A DNA stretch of 64,000 nt from Candidatus Cloacimonetes bacterium HGW-Cloacimonetes-2 (GCA_002842035.1 PHBP01000001.1:171198-235197), one strand, 5' to 3'; positions 17,691-25,621 are shown, counted from the first letter of the stretch. The notes: a model not told the origin generated them from the letters alone. Made by a program: numbers and translations.

Positions 17691-19019
17691 TTAGATGGTC
17701 CCGGTAGAGGAAGTGATATTGAAGTCCTTTACCAATACATGCGGTGCTTTGGCGGCATCGATGCCAAAGAACGAGTAGTTTTCGGAGAAAGGCACTGTCT
17801 CGCTACGGTTTTCGAGGGCAACAATATTGCGGAGGATTCGCTCGATCTTCTCGGTAAAACGGAGATTGTTTACGACCTTGGTGATCTTACCATCTTCCAC
17901 CAGGAAGGTTCCATCCCTGGTAAGCCCCGTAAGCGATGTCTCTTTGGGATTTATGAAGTTCATATAGTGCAGGCTGGAAATGTAGAGCCCCCGTTTGAGC
18001 TTGCCCAGTAGGTGTCCCAAGATCTGATCTCCGGGAGCCAGCTTCATACAGCTCATACTATTGCCATTCTTTGGCAAGCCGGTTTTGTGATGGTAGTAGT
18101 TATTGCAGGTAAAAGCCTTGAACACGCCCTTTTCCACCAAAGTAAGTGGCTTGTAGATATGGCCTTCGTTGTTGTAATCATAGGTAATCAGGTCATTATC
18201 CGTAGGATCGTCGATAATTGTAATGTACTCAGGAAAAACAGTTTGATCGAGCTTTCCATCAAAGAAACTGGAGTGTTGGTCCAGAGCTCTGGCACTCATC
18301 CCATAGCCGAGATATTGGATAAACTCTGCTATGCAGCGTGGAGCCAGTACTACGTCATATTGACCGGGCTCAACATCTACCACTTCATTGGAAGCATAGC
18401 CAATCTTGGTGAGCAGGCGGGAAATGAAGACATCTTTGTCAAAACGACCAAAGTCCTCTCCGCCAAAGGTCTCGAGCACAGTGATCTGGCTTTCGTTGTG
18501 CACAGCTTTTACTTCCAGATAGATAGGAGAGCTTTCCCAGCTCTTTTGAAGTCCGTTGCTATTGATCAGCTCCCGTTGCTCGTAGTTGCAGATAAAGGTG
18601 CCGTAGATAGCAAAATTGTGCGGATCTACTGCCTGAGCTATCTCCGCCAGTATCGCGGTCTTGGTCTCAAGCGGGATCTTCTCGATATTGTTCGGCTTGA
18701 TACGCGGAGTAGCAATTGTAAGATCATTCTCAATATCTACAAAATCGGGATCTTCCGGCAGCTTGTCGATGATGCCCATAGCTTCTGCCAGTGCTACATC
18801 AAGCTTTTCCAGGTTAGGATCGTCTATACTAAAGGAATACGACTTCTTGCCCTTGTAGAGCGTCATATCCATTGCTATGCTTTCCTTGCTGATGTTGTAA
18901 TTGGTCTGGCTGTGGTAAAAGCGCAGGAAATCAGTCTGCCAGCGTTTCTCGCTGATCACATACTTCAGTTCTTTGTGCGCTGAAAGAGTGGCCAGAATGT
19001 GGGATAAATACTGCTTCAT
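17691..19019 (-). CDS. tldE: TldE/PmbA-like partner subunit
   Basis: A 442-residue protein of the TldD/PmbA family. It lacks an HExxxH motif, as expected for the non-catalytic TldE subunit that completes the TldD active-site cavity. The N-terminal part (VISEKRWQTDFLRFYHSQTNY) and the C-terminal GTFLVEDGKITKVVNNLRF are typical. The start has AGGAG 6 nt upstream and lies 9 nt after the preceding gene. Order and spacing indicate co-transcription with tldD. Confidence 0.88.
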   Translation of the reverse strand: MKQYLSHILATLSAHKELKYVISEKRWQTDFLRFYHSQTNYNISKESIAMDMTLYKGKKSYSFSIDDPNLEKLDVALAEAMGIIDKLPEDPDFVDIENDLTIATPRIKPNNIEKIPLETKTAILAEIAQAVDPHNFAIYGTFICNYEQRELINSNGLQKSWESSPIYLEVKAVHNESQITVLETFGGEDFGRFDKDVFISRLLTKIGYASNEVVDVEPGQYDVVLAPRCIAEFIQYLGYGMSARALDQHSSFFDGKLDQTVFPEYITIIDDPTDNDLITYDYNNEGHIYKPLTLVEKGVFKAFTCNNYYHHKTGLPKNGNSMSCMKLAPGDQILGHLLGKLKRGLYISSLHYMNFINPKETSLTGLTRDGTFLVEDGKITKVVNNLRFTEKIERILRNIVALENRSETVPFSENYSFFGIDAAKAPHVLVKDFNITSSTGTI

Positions 19020-19028
19020 TCTTTACTC

Positions 19029-20300
19029 CTAAATCCAGGTAGTCTTGTTGTGCCGACGCTTAGGATTATTTGTCCTTGTAACAAAGCTCCCGCTCGGCTT
19101 GGCAATCTTTTTGCCATTAAAAACTTCGGTTCCCCGTAAATATACTGCTTTGATATTTCCAGAGAGCTTCTTGGTGGATCCATCCGGCAGCTTGAACTCA
19201 GTGCTTCCCTGAGGATCAAAGATCACAAAGTCAGCATCGCTGCCTGCTTCTAAGCATCCTTTTTGAGGATAGATGCCCAGTCTCTTTGCGGGATTCTCCG
19301 AGATCATCCTCAGACAATGAGCCAGAGGAATCTTGCGTGATTTCCACAGCTCGGATAATATCCAGGTGTAGCTATAACGCAGCAGACCGGGCGGCAGTCC
19401 CTTATAAAGTTCCCCGTACTTGTCGCTGTTATCTGTACTATTATTGGTAATCATATAGATCTTGTTGGTTCTGAGCAGCTCGTAAAGCTCTGCAGAATAG
19501 CCCTTGAGATCCGTTTCATAGCCTGCAGGATTCACAGTGTTGTCAAAGAGCTCCATCATATCTGCCATGGCTAGTGAGAATGATATATCAGAACGTTTGG
19601 AGATGCTATTGATGAATTCCACTGTCTCAAAAGCCGATACCCTGGGAATGTGGATGGGATTTTCCTGCATACGGCGCAGAAGCTTCTTGATGGCTTCACG
19701 CTGCGAGTCAAAGGTGTATTGGCTATCACTCTCAGTATCGTATCCCTGGAAGGAGAAAGCGGTATCGGATTCGTAGATATCCATAAAGAGATCCATAATC
19801 TCGCTAAAACTCATCTCCTGTAATGCCGGATTGGGAGACGGACTATAGAGGGCTATACCCACCACACCTTTTGCCCAGAGGATCTGTGCAGCTTCTGCGT
19901 GATAGGGATAGTCATTGATATTCACATTCCCCCACAGAGCCATATCTATGTAGCTGTTTTCCTCGACCAAAGCTGCAAAATGCTTCATATCATCCAGTGT
20001 GAAGACAGGTTTCTTGCTACGAAAGCTCATCTCGGCGATTGTAGTCCATCCACCTTTGATAGCCTCCTGGCTATATTTACCAATCAGCTTGGCTTCACTA
20101 TCATTATCGGAGAGGATATGGCTGTGGGCATCCACCGCTCCGGGAAGCAGCATAGCACCATTCAGATCGATGATTTCACAGCTATCTTCGCATGCAATCT
20201 CGTCTGCGGAGATCTTGATAATCTTCTCATCAAAGAGCAATTCCACCCGCTTGAAGGCATTCGATGAGGTTGGTAACAGGGCATTGATAAATTTCTTCAT
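19029..20300 (-). CDS. Dihydroorotase/hydantoinase-like amidohydrolase, probably non-catalytic
   Basis: A 423-residue amidohydrolase-superfamily protein. It has the PGAVDAHSHI strand-1 motif with the HxH pair and the conserved C-terminal NPAKRLG...GSDADFVIFDP. Other metal and catalytic positions of cyclic amidohydrolases look lost. The carboxylated-lysine segment reads GVVGIALYS with no Lys. The HVS histidine segment reads HIPRVS. The catalytic Asp segment (TDHAPH in the family) reads MITNNSTDN. It is therefore probably not a working dihydroorotase, and may be a scaffold or an enzyme with altered chemistry. It starts within 2 nt of the fabI stop, without an obvious Shine-Dalgarno, suggesting coupling. 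Confidence 0.75.
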   Translation of the reverse strand: MKKFINALLPTSSNAFKRVELLFDEKIIKISADEIACEDSCEIIDLNGAMLLPGAVDAHSHILSDNDSEAKLIGKYSQEAIKGGWTTIAEMSFRSKKPVFTLDDMKHFAALVEENSYIDMALWGNVNINDYPYHAEAAQILWAKGVVGIALYSPSPNPALQEMSFSEIMDLFMDIYESDTAFSFQGYDTESDSQYTFDSQREAIKKLLRRMQENPIHIPRVSAFETVEFINSISKRSDISFSLAMADMMELFDNTVNPAGYETDLKGYSAELYELLRTNKIYMITNNSTDNSDKYGELYKGLPPGLLRYSYTWILSELWKSRKIPLAHCLRMISENPAKRLGIYPQKGCLEAGSDADFVIFDPQGSTEFKLPDGSTKKLSGNIKAVYLRGTEVFNGKKIAKPSGSFVTRTNNPKRRHNKTTWI

Positions 20301-20301
20301 A

Positions 20302-21066
20302 TTAATAAGCCATAATATTTATTCCTGCATCGACATAGATCGTTTCACCAGTCACTCCCGAGGAATAATCCGAGAGCAGGTAAAGGGCAGTCTTGGCTAT
20401 ATCTTCCAAGCTTATATTACGCGCCAGTGGCGCTGTCTTCTCAATCCGCTTTTGCATCTGCCCGATGCCACCGATTACAGCAGAAGACAGGGTCTTAATA
20501 GGACCGGCAGAGATAGCATTTACCCGGATATTATCCGAACCCAAGCTATGTGCCAGATAACGTACGCTTGCTTCCAGAGCAGCTTTTGCCACACCCATTA
20601 CTCCGTAATGGGGCACTACCTTTTCTCCACCGTAGTAGGTAAGAGTAAGCGCCGTAGAGCCGGGATGGAGCAGAGGCTTTGCTTCTTTCAAAGTAGCAAT
20701 AAAGGAATAGACGCTGATATCCATCGCCGTGAGAAAGCCATTACGGCTGCACTCGTGGAATGCTCCGTTCAATTCATCCTTGGGAGCATAGGCAATGCTG
20801 TGGACGATGATATCTACACTATCCCAAAGCTTGGCAACCTGAGAAAAGAGCTCACGAATGCTGTAATCTTTGGAGACATCGCATTCGATGCAGTGCTTCG
20901 CTCCAAGCTCCTCAGCCAGCGGCAGAACTCTCTTTAATAGCGCAGGAGACGCATAAGACAGTATCAATTCAGCTCCGCTATCCACCAAGGCTCTGGATAT
21001 GCCGTAGGCTATCGAGTAGTTGTTTGCAACGCCCATCACAAGGGCTTTCTTTCCTTTCAAGTCCAT
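20302..21066 (-). CDS. fabI: Enoyl-[acyl-carrier-protein] reductase (NADH), FabI
   Basis: A 254-residue short-chain dehydrogenase-fold enzyme that reduces trans-2-enoyl-ACP in the last step of each fatty acid elongation cycle. It carries the FabI-type nucleotide motif GVANNYSIAYGI. The catalytic Tyr-x6-Lys is Tyr154/Lys161 in PHYGVMGVAKAALE. The family signatures HSIAYAPKDEL and RVNAISAGPIKTL are also present. Length is as expected. The start has GGGAG 5 nt upstream and directly abuts the lipoprotein stop. Its place after the MCE cluster links lipid synthesis with envelope maintenance. Confidence 0.95.
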   Translation of the reverse strand: MDLKGKKALVMGVANNYSIAYGISRALVDSGAELILSYASPALLKRVLPLAEELGAKHCIECDVSKDYSIRELFSQVAKLWDSVDIIVHSIAYAPKDELNGAFHECSRNGFLTAMDISVYSFIATLKEAKPLLHPGSTALTLTYYGGEKVVPHYGVMGVAKAALEASVRYLAHSLGSDNIRVNAISAGPIKTLSSAVIGGIGQMQKRIEKTAPLARNISLEDIAKTALYLLSDYSSGVTGETIYVDAGINIMAY

Positions 21067-21942
21067 TTATTCTCCCGTAACTGCAATTTTATCAAGATCA
21101 GCTTCAACCTTGCTGATCATTTCCAGATTGGCATAAGATTGGAAGACCTGACGCGCTTTTAACAATAGCGATAGCGCTTCCACATTCTTACCACGTGCCA
21201 TCTGAGTCTTTGCCTGAAGCCACAAGCTGTAGCCCAGAGAAGCAAAATTACCATAGCTGTAATCCAAGTTTACAGATCTTCTTAAGTAGTAATCAGCCTT
21301 GTCCAAATTCCCGGCAACATAGTAATGATATGCCAATGAATAGGCTGCCTGCGAAAGAATTTGTGGATTTATCTGTCTTTTGCGCAGTGGCTTGCGAAAG
21401 TGTTTCGCTGCCAGGCGCTCCAGTTGTCGAACCTTGCTTTGATCTGTATTCTCAAGATAGGCATCTGCCTGAATCTTGTAAGATAAGACCTGCATCTTCT
21501 GTGAATCTGTATATTTTTCCGAAGCAACAGCCACTATGGATATCTCTTGATAGTTCCTGTCCAGTTGCAGTTTGTGCAAATCATAGAGTAACAAAATCAC
21601 AGCATTATCCGGATCAATTTGCTCCGCAATCTCCTGCATCTCATAACGATACTCATCTGCCGCATCGTGATCGGATTGCTCCAGCTTGATCCGCGCCAAG
21701 CCCGATAGACAGTACATCTGCCCCTCAGTATTGGCAAAGCTGCGATACAGATCCAGCGCAAAGACATAGGTATCGATAGCATTGGCAAAACGCTTTTGTT
21801 GCTCGTAATCCTGAGCCAATTTCAAAGCATTGTCCGCATTGAATTTCGCCTGAGGTTGCAAGGGTTGTTTCAGGCTGGAACAAGCAACCATTATAAGCGC
21901 TAGAGCCGCCAAAAGCAGCAGTTTACTCACCCGGGAGATCAC
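21067..21942 (-). CDS. TPR-containing lipoprotein
   Basis: A 291-residue predicted lipoprotein with signal peptide and lipobox ending LIMVAC (Cys about 21). It is followed by helical repeats of TPR type (ALKLAQDYEQQKRFANAIDTY, then later ADYYLRRSVNLDYSYGNFASLGYSLW). The likely start is GTG 21942 with GAGG 4 nt upstream, and it overlaps the end of the MlaD-like gene by 20 nt. Position suggests an envelope partner of the MCE system, such as an outer-membrane-facing component, but this is inference from context. Confidence 0.75.
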   Translation of the reverse strand: MISRVSKLLLLAALALIMVACSSLKQPLQPQAKFNADNALKLAQDYEQQKRFANAIDTYVFALDLYRSFANTEGQMYCLSGLARIKLEQSDHDAADEYRYEMQEIAEQIDPDNAVILLLYDLHKLQLDRNYQEISIVAVASEKYTDSQKMQVLSYKIQADAYLENTDQSKVRQLERLAAKHFRKPLRKRQINPQILSQAAYSLAYHYYVAGNLDKADYYLRRSVNLDYSYGNFASLGYSLWLQAKTQMARGKNVEALSLLLKARQVFQSYANLEMISKVEADLDKIAVTGE

Positions 21943-23008
21943 TTATCCTCACAGTTCCTGTCGAGGCTTTGGGCTGCGTCGTGGTTATCCCGCCTCGCAG
22001 GATCGGATTGTTGTTCAAGGCTTCCAATGTCTGGCTTGCTCTTGCCATCGTTTCATTCAAATTATTAATCATCATCAGGATCTCCGGATTGTTCCTGTTT
22101 GCAACCTGGAGTATGCTTTGAGCTTCCCTGAGGCTGGCATTGAGCGTCACCAATACATTGCTGAGCGGTTTGATAATCTGATCTCCACCCGGATCTATCA
22201 TCCGCACTACCAGACTATCCGGATTGGAGTAATTGCGGGCAGCGATATTGGCAGATTGCATAATAGATTCGATCTCCCCCATCTGGCTTTCGATGCTGCT
22301 CGTGATATCCGCCATATTTGCCAGAATCCTGAAGAGAGCTCCCTGATCAGCATTGTTATCACGATTCATATTTACCATAAAGCGGTTCAGCTCAGCCATA
22401 ATGCTCTGCATCTCGATCAAGCTGGAATCCACTTTCTCGGTAGCATTAGCAGCATTATAGAGAATCCTGAAGATCGTACCCGCATCGGGATTCTGATCTC
22501 TACCGAGCTCTTTGGTGAGATAAGCCACATCCTCGATAATCCCTGATATTGGGTCGCTATGTGCAGGTGAGATCTGCTTCAAAAGGGCTTTGCCATCCGG
22601 AAAATCTGTGCAAGGAAGAGTCGCACCTTCTTTTAAAAGCTTTGTTGCAGTAGGATCAGGGATCAGCTCGAGAGTAGTTTTGCTGGTAACCGGGTTTGTT
22701 TGTCTCAGGATTACCGAAGGATCCACCATTGATTTGGTATAGGTCTCCAGGACGTAGAACTCAATTCTAATGTTACCGGCTTTACTCAGCTCAAAGTTTT
22801 TGATCCTGCCAATCTCGAAACCTTTGTAGAGGATGGGGGTCTGAGTAGATATACCGGTCGCATTCTGCAGAGTAGTATAAAACTCCAATTTTTTCACAAA
22901 GAGATTTTGCCTGATGGCAATCGCGATTAGAGCCAGGATCAACACAAGTGCCGGTATAATGACAAAAGTGATCACTACTGGTTTGGTATGCTTGATCTTA
23001 TAGTTCAT
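21923..23008 (-). CDS. MCE-domain (MlaD-like) substrate-binding protein
   Basis: A 361-residue protein with one N-terminal membrane anchor (about 9-30). An MCE domain (about 38-120) follows, with TGISTQTPILYKGFEIGRIKNFELS and a hydrophobic TSKTTLELIP strand. A long helical C-terminal region with repeated NPDAGTIFRILYNAAN / NADQGALFRILANMAD units comes next. MlaD-type proteins form hexameric lipid-carrying rings in the periplasm. The C-terminal helices may form a tunnel or needle, as in longer MCE proteins. A good sigma-70-type promoter lies just upstream. Confidence 0.88.
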   Translation of the reverse strand: MNYKIKHTKPVVITFVIIPALVLILALIAIAIRQNLFVKKLEFYTTLQNATGISTQTPILYKGFEIGRIKNFELSKAGNIRIEFYVLETYTKSMVDPSVILRQTNPVTSKTTLELIPDPTATKLLKEGATLPCTDFPDGKALLKQISPAHSDPISGIIEDVAYLTKELGRDQNPDAGTIFRILYNAANATEKVDSSLIEMQSIMAELNRFMVNMNRDNNADQGALFRILANMADITSSIESQMGEIESIMQSANIAARNYSNPDSLVVRMIDPGGDQIIKPLSNVLVTLNASLREAQSILQVANRNNPEILMMINNLNETMARASQTLEALNNNPILRGGITTTQPKASTGTVRISDLPGE

Positions 23009-23032
23009 AATCTACTATTCTCCCAAAGCTAC

Positions 23033-23062
23033 ATTAAAAGCTGGGATATCGTTTTTTGTCAA
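23033..23062 (-). promoter_or_regulatory. Predicted sigma-70 promoter for the MlaD-like gene
   Basis: Minus strand: TTGACA (23057-23062), 18-nt spacer, TTTAAT (23033-23038), about 25 nt upstream of the ATG. It lies in the 88-nt gap after the degenerate ATPase gene. Confidence 0.6.
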
Positions 23063-23096
23063 GGAATAGCTTACAAACCACCAAATATTTATCGTA

Positions 23097-23717
23097 TCAA
23101 AGCTCCACACTGTGCTTTGCAAAGCCTATACAAAAGTCATCGTCCGAGCTATTGATCAGCATATGCTGTGTGCTCCGAAGTTCGCTCAGAACAGTCAAAA
23201 TCCGTCTCCGTTGCTTCTGATCCAAGAGGTAATATGGATCATCCAAAAGCAGAATCCTGGGGTTAAACAGCATAGCCCGTATCAAGCTAAGTATCTTGAT
23301 CACCGAGGGCTTTACCATTGAGGGACGCAGATTCAAATCCACTATTAGCTCAAAACGCTCCATCCAGATTGCCAGTTCATCTTCAAAGGTGTCATCCGCC
23401 GAGTTATCCTTGATTAATTTGTAAGGCAAGAGCAGGTTCTCCCGCAGACTCAGATTGGCCAGCATTATCCCATGCGCAAAGACATAGCCAAAAATCCTGG
23501 GGAGAGGTTCTGACAGGATCAATTCCTGCACAGCAATGCCATCGATCAGGATCTCTCCCGAGTGCTCCCTACCCATACCAAGCATAGCGGTAAGAACCGA
23601 GCTTGCCAGATCGTTATCCTCTGTCCTGATTACACATACAGGATCAAGGATCAGTTCCCTGTTTAGAACCGGGGCTTCAGCTCTGGTCTTGAAATTCTTT
23701 AGCTCTATCCGGATCAT
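23097..23717 (-). CDS. Degenerate MlaF-like ABC ATPase (catalytic motifs lost)
   Basis: A 206-residue protein with recognisable ABC ATPase topology between MlaE- and MlaD-like genes, but no catalytic motif survives. The Walker A segment reads VIRTEDNDLASSV instead of GxxGxGKS/T. The Q-loop segment reads GYVFAHGIM with no Gln. The LSGGQ position reads LRPSMVKPSV. The Walker B segment reads ILLLDDPYYLLD (Glu to Asp), and the switch His is absent (LINSSDDDF). Hydrophobic core patterns (SGEILIDGI, NLSLRENLLLPYKL, RAMLFNPRILLLDDP) are kept, and the frame is long and intact. This argues for a folded pseudo-ATPase rather than random decay. It shares an ATGA overlap with the MlaE-like gene. Confidence 0.8.
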   Translation of the reverse strand: MIRIELKNFKTRAEAPVLNRELILDPVCVIRTEDNDLASSVLTAMLGMGREHSGEILIDGIAVQELILSEPLPRIFGYVFAHGIMLANLSLRENLLLPYKLIKDNSADDTFEDELAIWMERFELIVDLNLRPSMVKPSVIKILSLIRAMLFNPRILLLDDPYYLLDQKQRRRILTVLSELRSTQHMLINSSDDDFCIGFAKHSVEL

Positions 23718-24478
23718 TTAAGCATCCAAAAGATCCAGGTGATCAGGATATCGCTGATAACAACCAAGGTAATCGAGTTTACAACTGCTTTAATCGTACG
23801 CTGCGGCACCTCAGTCGTGGCGTGGCTAACGCTCATCCCCTCATAGCTGGAGACCAGCGAGATCAGGAGCCCGAAAACAAGCGGTTTCAAGAGCATCATC
23901 ACGATACTTCCGAGTTTCAGCTCCATAAAGAAATCACCCATAAACGACCTGAATTCTATACTGCTAAAAATCTGTGAAAAGAGCCATCCACCGAATACCG
24001 CGATGATATTAAAGTAGATTGTCAGGATCAGCATTGCGATCATTACGCCGTAGATTCTGGATACTACGAGATAGGAGATGGGCGACAGACCATAACTCTT
24101 TAACAAGTCAACTTCCCGGTTTACGACCATATTGCCTAGCTCCGTCGCAATAGCCGTACCGCTTCGGGCAACCACTACCAAAGCAGTAATGATGGCGCTT
24201 AGTTCATTGATTATCACTGTTACCAGGATCATATGAACCAAATTACCCTGTCCAAAAGTGGAAAGCAGGCTATAACCCTGCATAATCACCAAACCGCCAA
24301 TCGCCAAAGCTATGAAGCTGATCAGGGGCAATGCCTCATAACCGGTAAACAGGATTTGGCGCATTATCACCATCAGGCTTACATGGCTATTACCCTTGAG
24401 GTGGGCAGCCTCGTGCAAAGCAGTCCCGGCAAAAGAAAAAAAGTCCAGGAAGGACTTTTTTTCGGCAGGATTTCTCAT
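23714..24478 (-). CDS. MlaE-like ABC permease of the MCE system
   Basis: A 254-residue inner-membrane protein with about five to six hydrophobic segments. The MlaE family core is present (LISFIALAIGGLVIMQGY, then VVVARSGTAIATELGNMVVNREVDLL, and GLLISLVSSYEGMSVS). The start is taken at the internal ATG 24478 (MRNPAEKKSF), because the longer frame runs back through the upstream gene. No clear Shine-Dalgarno is seen, so coupling to that gene is possible. In the family, MlaE contacts the ATPase through the loop reading EQIDAL; here it reads REVDLL. Confidence 0.85.
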   Translation of the reverse strand: MRNPAEKKSFLDFFSFAGTALHEAAHLKGNSHVSLMVIMRQILFTGYEALPLISFIALAIGGLVIMQGYSLLSTFGQGNLVHMILVTVIINELSAIITALVVVARSGTAIATELGNMVVNREVDLLKSYGLSPISYLVVSRIYGVMIAMLILTIYFNIIAVFGGWLFSQIFSSIEFRSFMGDFFMELKLGSIVMMLLKPLVFGLLISLVSSYEGMSVSHATTEVPQRTIKAVVNSITLVVISDILITWIFWMLK

Positions 24479-24492
24479 ATATGGATTTGTTT

Positions 24493-24849
24493 TTATTTCA
24501 ATATAAGGGTCTTTTTTGTGGATGTATAGCGTCCCTGGTAATTGACTACTACGCTGTAAGCACCAGTGGGTACGTAGATTCCGCTGTCGGAAATACGATT
24601 CCATCCAAGTACAAGGTTTTTGCTTACGATTCCGCTGTACAGATGCTTGATGATGGTACCGCCTTCTTCTTCAATGTATACTGTGGCATAGCACTGCCCA
24701 CTGAACTCCAGGTGGATATTGGTATGATTCTGCATAGGATTGGGGCTGATTTCAAAACCGGCCAGCGTAGGAACGCGGGTCGAGGCAACTAAGCCTGTCA
24801 CGATCAGCATCATACTGATCACCAAACCGATCATTATCACCTTTTTCAT
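24493..24849 (-). CDS. Minimal exported protein consisting of a signal peptide and a sorting-type domain
   Basis: A 118-residue protein. Signal peptide about 1-23 leads almost directly into a complete FlgD-like/T9SS-type C-terminal domain (FEISPNPMQNHTNIHLEF ... YVPTGAYSVVVNYQG ... KKTLILK). There is no passenger domain. The start has a GGAG about 7 nt upstream. It lies 14 nt before the MlaE-like gene on the same strand, so it may be the first gene of that operon. It could be a structural surface protein, a decoy or competitor for the export machinery, or a remnant. Confidence 0.75.
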   Translation of the reverse strand: MKKVIMIGLVISMMLIVTGLVASTRVPTLAGFEISPNPMQNHTNIHLEFSGQCYATVYIEEEGGTIIKHLYSGIVSKNLVLGWNRISDSGIYVPTGAYSVVVNYQGRYTSTKKTLILK

Positions 24850-25137
24850 TGTATCCTCTCCATATTCACTTTATGCCAATATCAATATGCAAGTTCCGTT
24901 CCGACCATCCTCTTTTTCTGCCAATTTCTTGAATATCTGAATCATTTCTCGCTATTATTGGTGCTTTCCGTGTCGATACACCAGCGAAATCGGAACTATG
25001 CTCGTCTATATACAGATCATATTGGGATAGTGTAGTCCATTTGATGTAAAAGCAAAGCAGTTTATTCATAGATCAACAACCGGGATTGGCTTGCGAGTTC
25101 TGTTTGGACTGGATGCTCGTTGCCCACCTACATTCTG
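24850..25137. other. Intergenic region, no gene recognised
   Basis: A short minus-strand open frame (24866-25069) has no Shine-Dalgarno and resembles nothing known to me. The region separates the sorting-domain protein gene from hairpin repeat copy 3 and probably holds that gene's promoter. Confidence 0.3.
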
Positions 25138-25219
25138 GAGCAGATCACCAGCAGATCACCAGCAAATCAAGTCGAACGCGGTTCGAGGTGAATTGCTCTT
25201 GATTTGCTTTTGATATCGG
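25138..25219. repeat. Modular intergenic hairpin repeat, copy 3
   Basis: Left arm: GATCACCAGCA twice, then AATCAAGTCGAAC. Right arm (complement): GATATCAAAAGCA, AATCAAGAGCA, ATTCACCTCGAAC. The loop is GCG. The arms align module by module with several mismatches. It lies 3' of the tRNA cluster. Confidence 0.85.
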
Positions 25220-25330
25220 CTTGATCAAGGGGAAGTATGAAGTGTAAACTAAGTAAACAGGTGAGAAAATGATGGTCAAAGGATGTATTGGAGGTAATTT
25301 GAATGCCCGGCCTGACGAAATGTATATTAG

Positions 25331-25406
25331 TGGGGTGGGTGATGGGAGTCGAACCCACAACGCCCGGAACCACAATCCGGTGCTCTGCCATTGAACTACA
25401 CCCACC
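25331..25406 (-). tRNA. tRNA-His(GTG)
   Basis: A cloverleaf is readable on the minus strand. The acceptor GTGGGTG/CACCCAC has an extra G at -1 opposite C73, the hallmark of tRNA-His. The anticodon loop is TTGTGGT, and the T-loop GGGTTCGACTCCC is followed by an encoded CCA. Confidence 0.95.
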
Positions 25407-25449
25407 ACTACATTGATACTATCACTCTATCATAGTCACGATTGAAAGC

Positions 25450-25526
25450 TGGCACGCCAGAAGGGATTCGAACCCCTGACCCGCAGCTTAGAAGGCTGCT
25501 GCTCTATCCTACTGAGCTACTGGCGC
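25450..25526 (-). tRNA. tRNA-Arg(TCT)
   Basis: Minus-strand cloverleaf with acceptor GCGCCAG/CTGGCGT (G-U closing pair), D-arm AGCTCAGTAGGATAGAGC, anticodon loop CTTCTAA, T-loop GGGGTTCGAATCCC and encoded CCA. Confidence 0.95.
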
Positions 25527-25534
25527 CTATTTGA

Positions 25535-25611
25535 TGGTAGCGGCGCAGGGATTTGAACCCCGGACCTGCGGATTATGATTCCGACGCTCTAACCAGCTGA
25601 GCTACGCCGCC
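25535..25611 (-). tRNA. tRNA-Met(CAT), elongator type
   Basis: Minus-strand cloverleaf with acceptor GGCGGCG, D-arm AGCTCAGCTGGTTAGAGC, anticodon loop ATCATAA, T-loop GGGGTTCAAATCCC and encoded CCA. It lacks initiator features. A lysidine-modified tRNA-Ile2 would also carry a CAT anticodon and is not fully excluded. Confidence 0.88.
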
Positions 25612-25621
25612 ACATCTTTCT

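Noticed and set aside
18012-18983. Long plus-strand open frame (323 codons) opposite tldE
   Set aside because: Antisense shadow of a clearly conserved gene; no Shine-Dalgarno and no family resemblance.
19999-20937. Plus-strand frame (312 codons) across the amidohydrolase and fabI
   Set aside because: It spans two real genes on the other strand and shows no protein-like pattern.
25138-25219. Modular repeats considered as a CRISPR array
   Set aside because: Modules are contiguous without spacers, form single hairpins and are dispersed; no cas genes.
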